Origin: Hexactinellida sp. DTS-2022
Taxonomy: Eukaryota > Porifera > Hexactinellida
Length of the DNA: 64,000 bases
NCBI GenBank assembly: GCA_028753945.1
Contig: JAPNXP010000001.1
Coordinates: forward strand, 7,926,501 to 7,990,500
Direction: 5' to 3'
Every line of letters starts with the position of its first letter. Position 1 is the first letter of the stretch. Positions 54,358 through 64,000 of this stretch are shown here, piece by piece. The translations under genes and the position numbers were made by a program. A model generated the notes under the pieces. The model worked only from the letters and a program-made list of their open reading frames with translations. It made no database searches and was not told the DNA's origin.

Positions 54358-55671
54358 GTGACAACCAAGTGCGCCGAACTTTGTAAAATCTTGATCGTAC
54401 AAGCAATTCAATCAGCTCATACATTGTTGAGGTGTGCTCGCTTTATGAGATCGCAACCAACCAGATTGGGCTTAAGCTGCCCAATTTTCCTTCGGACTCT
54501 GCGCATATGGCGCCGACAATAGGCCTTAAGCGCCCCCCAAGGAGTGGTGCCCCGGGCGGTCGCCCTTTTCGCCCCCCCCCTAAGGCCGCCCCTGCATCTG
54601 GGCGTCTAATGGTTAATGCGTAGTAAAAAAAAGCTTTTTGATGTTTGTCAATCTCCCGAACGACTGAACCAGTTGCATCTAGATGTAAGGATATTTTCCT
54701 TAAATCAAAGTGTTTTAGAATGAGTATTTGCTCCTAACTAAACATATGAATTATTACTGGTTCTCTTGCTAAGGTTTGAATATAACCATGAATTACATTT
54801 CCATTTATAGTAGCGTAATATGTTCTCTTGGTACCCACAACATCCAACCACATATCACAGTCATACCTTTATTTAGATAAATGCTCGGCTTTTATTTTCC
54901 GTAAGAGAGCTTGCGAATGTAAATTGTTGAAATTTCCATGTTTAGCGGCAAATAAATTTTTGGATTCATTGAACTGTTCGTAATAACAATTAATAGGGGA
55001 AGACTTGGATAATTCGGTGCTTACTTCCTGTCTAATTTCTTCAGATAGGTGACGGCTAAACGCTGTTACGTTATTATTGTACTGGTTTGAAATAGAGCCG
55101 TATGGAAGGAAGTTAATTATGACATCATTCGTACATTCTGGTTCCGATTTAATCCAGTCTGAATGTAATACAGTTTTCGAATTTACACTTTGCCTCAGCC
55201 AACACAAAGTGACAATCTCGGCTATTTGATTTAGATTAATTCTGTGGTAGGAAATTTCAAAACACATAATGTGTTGAAAAATTCAATTTTTTTGCTAAGA
55301 ATGTTAGTTCACTCGGAGTGCAACTTTTTAACAGCCTAATTGTGGTATAATTTTTCCCATTCTTCAAAACTTAAAACGATTTGCTTAGATTTGTCGAGTA
55401 ACCCTCCAAATTCTCTTTTCTTAGATTACGAGGCTGTATTACATAATTCGCTCCAATTGCTATTTAGTAGATGAATTTTCATGCAAAGTTTGATTACCAA
55501 ATGCATCAGAAATTATCGTTAACTCTTCTTTTGAACAAGTTAGTGAATTAGTAGGATAATCAACAGAGCATCTGACAGCTTCGTGTCTAGTTATTGAAAA
55601 TTCGTCCATGTTATCGAGTTCGAATTTATCTGAATTCTTGGTAAACTTAAATCCTCTAGTATGCAAATTTT

Positions 55672-55826
55672 TACTGTGCCGACTATAGTATAGTGGCCCA
55701 GTATTGAAATCACTGCCTTTATTACTATTACTGTGCCGACTATACTATAGTATAGTGGCCCAGTATTGGTCTTAGTGCTTTGGTTATTATTACTGTGCCG
55801 ACTATACTATAGTATAGTGGCCCAGT
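55672..55826 (-). repeat. Palindromic cassettes, 3 copies, inverted orientation
   Basis: Copies at 55672-55701 (shortened palindrome GACTATAGTATAG), 55729-55764 and 55791-55826, with the same leaders as in array 1 but on the minus strand. The first copy abuts the decayed transposase fragment. Confidence 0.88.
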
Positions 55827-55855
55827 ATTGGTCTTAGTGCTTTGGTTTGTTGTTA

Positions 55856-57355
55856 CAGGGACTTCTTTAATATAGGGACTGTAAACTTCGTTTTACGGTA
55901 AAATTAGCGTAGGCCTAAAACAGTATTGTTACTTATTGATATCCCGTAATCCGCTAATGCTAGACACAGGAAATGTATTATTGTCGTATAGGAAGTCATA
56001 TTTGGGAGTCCAACGGTAATATTGGTTTATCGAAAATATTTGTGGAATGTAAGTTATGCGATTTTCACACCCTTCCATATATGGTAATATTGTTAAAATC
56101 TCGAGATTTCTTAAATTTATACATATGAAATGTATCATTTCGTACATTAAATCATATTTTGGGAGTCCAACGGTCATTTTGGTTTATCGAAAATATTTGT
56201 GGAATGTAAGTTATGCGATTTTCACACCTTTCCATATATGGTAATATTGTTAAAATCTCGAGATTAGTTAGTTTTATACATATGAAATATATTTATGGCG
56301 AATGGGAAATCGGAATTCATATTTAGGGACTCAGTAGATCACATTGATTTACCTAAGGCGTTCCCCTTAGCCTATATTATTATTTTGGCACTCTCCACAG
56401 GAGGATTGCCCCGACCCTGTTTTATAGTTTAGCTAATTCTTACCTATCAGATATCTCATTCTGTCATTATGTTGTTTATTAAAAAACAACAAGGCTGGAT
56501 TCGGTTAACCGGTTACCGTTGCTGACATCGGTTAACGGTTAGAGATTTTATTAACCAGTTAGCCGGTCTGTTGAATAACAGTAGAGTTATTGGGAAATTA
56601 ATGTATAAAGTATTAAAATTTTTTGAATTTGATCAGAATATGTAGTCCTAAATCCATTTCTCATCACCACTTAATACATTTTATTGGACAACATTGATTT
56701 AAATATAGATTTGAAAGAAACTTATCAAGATTATTTAATAAACAACATAATGACAGATATCTGATAGGTGGGAATTAGCTAAACTACAAAACAGGGACGG
56801 GGCAATCCTCCTGTGGAGAGTGCCAAAATAATAATATAGGCTAAGGGGAACGCCTTAGGTAAATCAATGTGATCTACTGAGTCCCTAAATATGAATTCCC
56901 ATTTCCCATTCGCCAATAATATATTTCATATGTATAAAACTAACTAATCTCGAGATTTTAACAATATTACCATATATGGAAAGGTGTGAAAATCGCATAA
57001 CTTACATTCCACAAATATTTTCGATAAACCAAAATGACCGTTGGACTCCCAAAATATGATTTAATGTACGAAATGATACATTTCATATGTATAAATTTAA
57101 GAAATCTCGAGATTTTAACAATATTACCATATATGGAAGGGTGTGAAAATCGCATAACTTACATTCCACAAATATTTTCGATAAACCAATATTACCGTTG
57201 GACTCCCAAATATGACTTCCTATACGACAATAATACATTTCCTGTGTCTAGCATTAGCGGATTACGGGATATCAATAAGTAACAATACTGTTTTAGGCCT
57301 ACGCTAAATTTACCGTAAAACGAAGTTCACAGTCCCTATATTAAAGAAGTCCCTG
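55856..57355. mobile_element. 1.5-kb fold-back element
   Basis: Two arms of about 620 bp (55856-56484 and 56738-57355) are nearly perfect complements around a ~250-bp loop with ACCGGTTA-type words. Ends CAGGGACTTCTTTAATATAG and its complement. GTTGTTA flanks both sides (55849-55855 and 57356-57362), a 7-bp direct repeat. Inside each arm a ~170-bp segment (AATATTTGTGGAATGTAAGT ...) is present twice. The 82-codon frames in the arms mirror each other and are not genes. Confidence 0.85.
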
Positions 57356-57363
57356 GTTGTTAT

Positions 57364-57462
57364 TACTGTGCCGACTATACTATAGTATAGTGGCCCAGTT
57401 CTAATCTTACTGCCTTGGTTAGTTATTACTGTGCCGACTATACTATAGTATAGTGGCCCAGT
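57364..57462 (-). repeat. Palindromic cassettes, 2 copies, inverted orientation
   Basis: Copies at 57364-57399 and 57427-57462. Together with the three at 55672-55826 they formed one run of five before the fold-back element entered. Confidence 0.88.
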
Positions 57463-58171
57463 ATTGGTCTTAGTGCCTTGGTTATTATTTTCCTTCCGTA
57501 TCCTCTCCACAGAACAGAGTTTTATTAACTAAGAGCCCAAATTTTCAGGATATGTGTCTCATGGGTTACAGATGTGCACCTGGGGTCACGTTTTTTTATC
57601 ACATTTATTTGGCCACATTTTTGCACCTGTTTAATATTAGAAAAAGAACAATAAATATCCGCGAATATTTAATTTATATGCATTCGATAGAGAATTAAAT
57701 TCTACACCTTTTCACAGTGCACGAATTTTTAAATTGGGCTTCGTTTGTTCCACAATTGAGTTGGAAATTTCCTTTGTTTACTAACACTTCAGTTCAGTTA
57801 AAAGTGTTAAATCTAATTCTATTGTTTCAACTTGTGATTATTATATTGATTCAACTTGTGAGATCGAGTAGGCTTCTATTTTCCAATTGAAAACTAAGAT
57901 TATAGATTTCAATAACAACGACAGATTATGTGATTATATTTACTTCTGCAAGAATACTCTTGCACTGTTAATATACTGACGTAATAAATTATAATTAATT
58001 AAGTCAGTATATGACTTATATAGATGCTCCCAATTTGTTTATTAGGCGTTATCGAGTGTGCGGAATTGAAATTTGATAGCCAAATAAATTAATTTATTAT
58101 TCATGACAAAATAATCAAACTTTATAAATATAAGTTGACATTGAAATTGGTGTTAAATTATAAATAATATT

Positions 58172-58301
58172 AAAAAAAATCCAAAATTGCAGCCTGTGCC
58201 GACGCATGTTCCTTTGGTGGCACCATATTTTGTTGGTTGTTTATTGATAGTGCCTCCAAAGGAACATGCTGTCGGCACAGGCTGCAATTTTGGATTTTTT
58301 T
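58172..58301 (+). repeat. Array hairpin 9 at the orientation switch
   Basis: Full stem. To its left the unit is inverted and cut within ATAAATAATATT; to its right it is in normal order. Confidence 0.85.
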
Positions 58302-59373
58302 CGCCATGTCATCATCACTATGAAGGTGTTAAATTATTTCAGAAAGGTGTTTCAGTATGCAACGACCCTTAGAGTGGTGGAAGTTTCCATTTAGCTCACT
58401 TCATTTGAGAGATATTCAAGTTTCAGTAGAATATAATCTGTGATGACTCAGCATTTTTAAAGTGCGTGTTGGGTATTCACCCAACTCCAACCAACACATG
58501 CGAATTATTTAATTCACAAAATTGTAAAAATACATTTTTTTGACGATGTCATCAAGGTGTCAAGACCCACTTGTAGAGGTGTTACGTGGCATAAGGATCA
58601 ATTGATAAATTGGAAGTTTGTTTCTATCTTATTTGATTTCTGAGATTTATGATATTTAATTAATTAGTATAAATATTAATTAATATTATTTATAATTTAA
58701 CACCAATTTCAATGTCAACTTACAATTATTAAATTAAATTATTTTGTCATGAATAATTAATTAATTATTTTGTTATCAAATTTCAAATAAGCACTCTCGA
58801 TAACCCCTAATAAACAAATTATAAGAATCTATATAAGTAATATACTGACTGAATTAATTATAATTAATTACGTCAGTATATTAACAGTCCAATAATATTC
58901 TCGCAGAAGTAAATATAATCACATAATCTGTCGTTGTTGTGAAATATATAATCTTTTTTTTCAATTGGAAAATAGAAGCCTACTCGATCTCACAAGTTGA
59001 ATCAATATAATAATAACGAGTTGAAACAATAGAATTAGATTTAACACTTTCAATTGAACTGAAGTGTTAGTAAACAAAGAAATTTCAACCCCAATTTATG
59101 GCATGAATCAAACCTATTAGTAAAAACATTCATCTCCCATCAGATGGAGAATTTTATAGTGAATCCAATGGTGAAAAGAAAATTGGGGGTTTAGTATAAC
59201 ATTCTTTGAGTTATGGACCAGACAAAATTTGAAAGGTGTCAAAAAAAAGTCCAAAATTTGTTAATAAAAAATCGTGACCCCAGGTGCACATCTGTAACCC
59301 ATGAGACACCTGTCCTGCAAATTTGGGTTGTTAGTTAATTAAACTCTGTTCTGTGGATGAGCTACGGAAGAAT

Positions 59374-59499
59374 AAAATCCAAAATTGCAGCTGTGCCGAC
59401 GCATGTTCCTTTGGTGGCACTATATTTTGTTGGTTGTTTATTGATAGTGCCTCCAAAGGAACATGCTGTCGGCGCAGGCTGCAATTTTGGATTTTTTTT
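59374..59499 (+). repeat. Array hairpin 10
   Basis: One base shorter in the left arm (GCAGCTGTGCC). Followed by the short continuation CACCAATGCCCAAGGTGTGA also seen after hairpin 7. Confidence 0.8.
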
Positions 59500-60211
59500 C
59501 GCCAAATCACCAATGCCCAAGGTGTGAAGAAGCATTTGTTAATTGGTCCGAGTCACAAGGAACGGTAGATAAATTTGAAGTTTGTTTCTATCTTAAACCT
59601 TCTTGAGTTTGATGCCATTCATTCATTATGAATTGAAAATAAATTATATTATTAGTTATTTATATTAGCATTGTTATCCACGGTTGAGTTGAATTAAGTC
59701 AACAAATTCCTTATATTATATTATTTTATTTAATCCATTGTATAGTAATACTACAATCTAATAGAAGCCAGCAGGAATTTATAAGTAAATCAATATAATT
59801 ATCGCAAGTTGAATCACTAGAGTAGGATTTAACAAATTAAATCAATATAATTATTACAAGTTGAAACAATAGAATTAGATTTAACACTTTACTGAAATTG
59901 AAGTGTCAGTAAACAAAGAAATTTCAACCCCCATTTATGGCAGAAATTGACCCCTTTATTGAAAAATTTCTTATCCCATCAGACGCAGAATTTTAAGATG
60001 AATCTAAATATGAAATAAAATTTTGGGGTTATTAAAACATATTTTGAGTTATGGACCAGACAAATTTTGAAAGGTGTTAAAGATGTGTCAAAAATTTGTC
60101 AATAAAAAATTGTAACCCCAGGTGCAAATCAGACGTCGACTCCGAACCAACATTCCAAGTTTTAGCCCTCCATGTATATAGGTGTGGCCAGGGCACCTGC
60201 TACGGAGAAAT

Positions 60212-60343
60212 AAAAAAAATCCAAAATTGCAGCCTGTGCCGACGCATGTTCCTTTGGTGGCACTATATTTTGTTGGTTGTTTATTTATAGTGCCTCCAAA
60301 AGAACATGCTGTCGGCGCAGGCTGCAATTTTGGATTTTTTTTT
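60212..60343 (+). repeat. Array hairpin 11
   Basis: Full stem, almost the same as hairpin 3, including CTCCAAAAGAACATG. Confidence 0.85.
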
Positions 60344-61641
60344 CGCCATGTCATCATCACTATGAAGGTGTTAAATTATTTCAAAAAGGTGTTACAGAAG
60401 GCATCGACCCTTAGAGTGGTGGAAGTTTCCATTTAGTTCATATAATTTTAGAGATATTCAAGTTTGAGTAGAATATAATAGCTGATGACTCAGCATTTTT
60501 TATGTGTGTGTTGGGTCATCACCCAACATCAACTAACCCATTTTAAATATCGAATTAACAAAATTGTAAAAATACATTTTTTTGACGATGTCATAATCAC
60601 CTCAAGGTGTCAAGACCCACTTGTATAGGTGGTACCTGGCATAAGGACCAATTGATAAATTGAAAGTTTGTTTCTATCTTGTATCATCTCTGAGATTAAT
60701 GAAATTTATCTAATTAGTATAAATATTTAATTTATTTATTTATTATTTAACACCATTATTATATACAGCAAAATAAATTAAGTTCAATTATTTGCAATTA
60801 TTATTAATTTAAATTGAATTTCACTATAATATTTGAATTCCACGCACTCGATAACCCCAATAATCTATTTGGAACCGTCTATAAGTTAAATACAAAATGA
60901 ATTAATTATAATTAATTAAGTCAGTCATTAATTGTGCAAGAATATTCTCGCCGAAATAAATATAATCACTTAATCTGTCGTTGTTGTGGAATGTAAAATC
61001 TTAACGGTTCTATCATAAACCATCTTTAGTTTAATGCCATTCATTCATTATGTATTGATAATAAATTATATTATTAGTAATTTATTTTAGCAATGTTATC
61101 CACGGTTGTTTGAGTTGAGTCAACAAATTCCTTATATTATTATAATTTATTTAATCCTTTGTATAGTAATACTAGAATTAAATAGAAGCCAGCTGGAATT
61201 TAAAAGTTGAATCAATTTAATTATCGCAAGTTGAAACAATAGTGAAAGATTTAACAAGTTAAATCAATATAATTATTACAAGTTGAAACAATGGAATTAG
61301 ATTTCACAGTTTTATTGAAATTGAAGTGTCGAGTAAACAAAGGAATTTCAACCCCCATTTATGGCAGAAATTAAACCAATTTTAACAAATTTTCTTCTCC
61401 CATGAGACGCAAAATTTTAAGATGAATCTAAATATGAAATAAGATTTTGGGGTTTATTAAAACATATTTTGAGTTATGGCCAGACAAATTTTGAAAGGTG
61501 TTAAAGATGTGTCAAAAATTTGTTAATCAAAAATCGTAACCCCAGGTGCAAATTAGACGGTCCCATCGCACCTACATGCCAAGTTTCAGCCCATCAACAA
61601 TTAAGCTCTTGCCAGGGCACCGTCTACGGAGAAAAAATAAT

Positions 61642-61772
61642 AAAAAAAATCCAAAATTGCAGCCTGTGCCGACGCATGTTCCTTTGGTGGCACTATATTT
61701 TGGTGGTGGTTTATTGATAGTGCCTCCAAAGGAACATGCTGTCGGCACAAGCTGCAATTTTGAATTTTTTTT
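61642..61772 (+). repeat. Array hairpin 12
   Basis: Full stem, right arm GGCACAAGCTGCAATTTTGAA. Confidence 0.8.
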
Positions 61773-63079
61773 GCCTAGTCATCATCACTATGAAGGTGTT
61801 AAATTATTTCAGAAAGGTGTTTCAGTAGGCAACGACCCTTAGACTAGTGGAAGTTTCCATTTAGCTCACTTCATTTGAGAGATATTCAAGTTTCAGTAGA
61901 ATATAATCTGTGATGACTCAGCATTTTTAAAGTGCGTGTTGGGTATTCACCCAACTCCAACCAACGCATGCGAATTATTTAATTCACAAAATTGTAAAAA
62001 TACATTTTTTGACGATGTCATCATCACCTCAAGGTGTCAAGACCCACTTGTATAGGTGGCCCGTGCCATAAGGATCAATTGATAAATTGGAAGTTTGTCT
62101 CCATCTTGTATAATCTCTGAGATTTATCAAATTTGGCTAATTTGTCTAAATATTTAATTTATTTATTAATAATTTAACACCATTATTTAATTATGTACAG
62201 CAAAATAAATTAAGTTCAATTATTTGCAATTATTATTAATTTAAATTGAATTTCACTATAATGTTTGAATTCCACGCACTCGATAACCCCAATAATCCAA
62301 TTGGAACCGTCTATAAGTTAAATACAAAAGGAATTAATTATAATTAATTACGTCAGTACATTAATTGTGCAAGAATATTCTCGCCGAAATAAATATATTC
62401 ACTTAATCTGTCGTTGTTATGGAATGTAAAATCTTAACGGTTCTATCATAAACCATCTTAACTTTAAAGCCATTCATTCATTATGTATTGATAATAAATT
62501 ATATTATTAGTTATTTATTTTAGCAATGTTATCCATGGTTGGTTGAGTTGAGTCAACAAATTCCTTATATTATATTATTTAATTTAATCAATTGTATAGT
62601 AATACTAAAATTAAATAGAAGCCAGCTGGAATTTATAAGTTAAATCAATATAATTATCGCAAGTTGAATCACTAGAGTAGGATTTAACAAGTTAAATCAA
62701 TATAATTATTACAAGTTGAAACAATAGAATTAGATTTAACACTTTACTGAAATTGAAGTGTCAGTAAACAAAGAAATTTCAACCCCCATTTATGGCAGAA
62801 AGTGACCCCTTTATTGAAAAATTTCTTCTCCCATCAGACGCAGAATTTTATGGCGAATCCAAATGTGAAATAAAATTTTGGGGTTTAGTAAAACATTTTT
62901 TGAGTTATGGACCAGACAAATTTTGAAAGGTGTTAAAGATGTGTCAAGAATTTGTTAATACAAAATCGTAACCCCAGGTGCAAATTAGACGTCGACTCCG
63001 AATCTACATGCCAAGTTTCAGCCCTCTATGTATACAGGTGTGGCCAGGGCACCTGCTACGGAGAAATAATAATAATAAT

Positions 63080-63208
63080 AAAAAATCCAAAATTGCAGCC
63101 TGTGCCGACGCATATTCCTTGGTGGCACTTTATTTTGGTGGTGGTTTATTGATAGTGCATCCAAAGGAACATGCTGTCGGCACAGGCTGCAATTTTGGAT
63201 TTTTTTTC
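63080..63208 (+). repeat. Array hairpin 13
   Basis: Full stem with CATATTCCTTGGTGGC in the left arm, one base shorter than usual. Confidence 0.8.
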
Positions 63209-64000
63209 GCCATGTCATCATCACTATGAAGGTGTTAAATTAGGTGTTTCAGAAGGCATAGACCCTTAGAGTGGTGGAAGTTTCCATTTAGCTCACTTCA
63301 TTTGAGAGATATTCAAGTTTCAGTAGAATATAATATGTTGCTGAGTCAGCATTTTTTAGGTGCGTGTTGGGTATTTACCCAACTCCAACCAACCCATGCG
63401 GATTATTTAATTCACAAAATTGTAAAAATACATACTTTTGACGATGTCATCATCACCTCAAGGTGTCAAGATCCACTTGTATAGGTGGTACGTGCCATAA
63501 GGACCAATTGATAAATTTAAAGTTTGTTTCTATCTTGTATCATTTCTGAGATTAATGAAATTTAGATAATTAGTATAAATATTTAATTAATCTAAGATAA
63601 TTTAACACCAATATTATTTACATCAAAATAAATTAAGTTCAATTATTTGCTATAATAATTAATTTAAATTTAATTTCATTATCATATTTGAATTCAGCGC
63701 ACTCGATACCCTAATAATCTAATTGGAACCGTTTCTCTAAGTTAAACACAGAGCGAATTAATTAGAATTAAATATCTCATGTATCCATTGTTCAAGAATA
63801 TTCTGAGCAGAAATAAATATAATCACATAATCTGTTGTTGTTATGGAATGTAAAATCTTAGTTTTCAATTAGAAAATAGAAGCCTACTCGATCTCACAAG
63901 TTGAATCAATATAATTATCACAAGTTGAAACAATAGAATTCGATTTAACACTTCAATTGAACTGAAGTGTTAGTAAACAAAGGAAACTTGCAACTCAATT

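Larger units (their letters stand above)
53570..54594. mobile_element. Non-autonomous hAT element, 1,025 bp
   Basis: Ends CAGGGCAGGCCTTAGCC and TAAGGCCGCCCCTG, perfect 8-bp target duplication CATCTGGG (53562-53569 and 54595-54602). Subterminal blocks GCGCCCGGGCGAGG and GCCCCGGGCGGTCGCCC face each other. No transposase. It interrupts the decayed transposase gene right after the codons for TIRRPD, and contains two smaller elements. Confidence 0.9.
48355..55666 (-). pseudogene. Decayed DATG/SWALI-type transposase gene, split by two transposons
   Basis: Pieces lie collinear on the minus strand. 55270-55666 and 54869-55267 are the N-terminal part, with frame changes (SFEEWEKLYHN can be read near 55350). 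54603-54868 contains RYDCDMWLDVVGTKRTYY and LHLDATGSVVREIDKHQKAF, with in-frame stops. 53247-53561 contains FSWALIHSTCQSFN and VIHICSAHIMHRFSH. 48355-48681 contains ELGDILTYKSKSPFGRHFE. The order matches an uncharacterised transposase family of fish and invertebrates with DATG and TD(F/W)SWALI motifs. Here the Asp before SWAL is replaced (EIYFSWAL), so the copy is dead. The hAT element 53570-54594 and the MULE 48781-53246 lie inside it. Confidence 0.72.
57364..64000. repeat. Long-unit tandem array 2 (hairpin repeat), runs off the window
   Basis: Same repeat as 27681-39587. The part 57463-58171 is a unit end with tail type A in reverse orientation. From 58172 on, units run forward with hairpins at 58172, 59374, 60212, 61642 and 63080, 0.8-1.4 kb apart. 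The stretch 60100-61060 is almost identical to 30225-31130 in array 1. No palindromic cassettes are found in the forward part. The array continues beyond 64000. Confidence 0.87.

Noticed and set aside
55929..57282. Identical 82-codon frames at 55929-56177 and 57034-57282 as a duplicated gene
   Set aside because: They are the two arms of the fold-back element and contain internal direct repeats; no domain.
1..64000. tRNA or rRNA genes
   Set aside because: No convincing B-box or T-arm with matching acceptor stem, and no rRNA-like stretch, was seen by eye; a covariance-model search would settle it.

Overview
The window is nuclear DNA from an animal, most likely an invertebrate with motile cilia. 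Protein genes carry GT-AG introns, mostly 49-91 bp. Exons are GC-richer than the strongly AT-rich surroundings, and the recognisable proteins are metazoan: ATAT1, PCF11, IFT25/HSPB11, TRMT2A, an SLC13 carrier and ARMC3. Short introns and tight gene packing would suit a sponge or another early-branching lineage, but the sequence alone does not fix the phylum.

Layout. 1-27.5 kb is the host-gene part. It holds ATAT1 (4526-5383, minus), PCF11 (7943-10483, minus), IFT25 (17589-18011, plus), then three minus-strand genes in a row: TRMT2A (18758-20689, 3 exons), SLC13 (21133-23223, 3 exons) and ARMC3 (23344-27478, 6 exons). For the spliced genes I read exon by exon; every junction is GT-AG and the frames close. 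Between the genes lie short non-autonomous DNA transposons, several with 8-bp target duplications and CAG...CTG ends (hAT-like), and scattered copies of one dispersed repeat, called family A here.

27.7-39.6 kb and 57.4-64 kb are two parts of a long-unit tandem array (about 0.8-2 kb per unit). Each unit is marked by a ~130-bp hairpin of unusually constant shape. In many units a 36-bp cassette with a perfect 16-bp palindrome sits at one fixed place, in 1 to 4 copies. A single old, diverged unit lies in ARMC3 intron 1.

39.6-57.4 kb is a transposon graveyard between the two arrays. It holds nested inverted-repeat elements (up to three deep plus the host repeat), a 9-exon RNase-H-like gene of an unnamed invertebrate family that is still open (44682-47846), and a complete OTU-MULE transposon with a 980-aa transposase and long terminal inverted repeats built of tandem repeats (48781-53246). 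The MULE landed in an older transposase gene that is now a pseudogene and is also split by a hAT element (53570-54594), which itself carries two smaller elements. A 1.5-kb fold-back element (55856-57355) splits a run of the palindromic cassettes.

Three host genes (ATAT1, IFT25, ARMC3) are tied to cilia or flagella. The others are general housekeeping: mRNA 3' end formation, tRNA m5U methylation and di/tricarboxylate or sulfate transport. I see no operon-like coupling beyond the 120-bp spacing between ARMC3 and SLC13.
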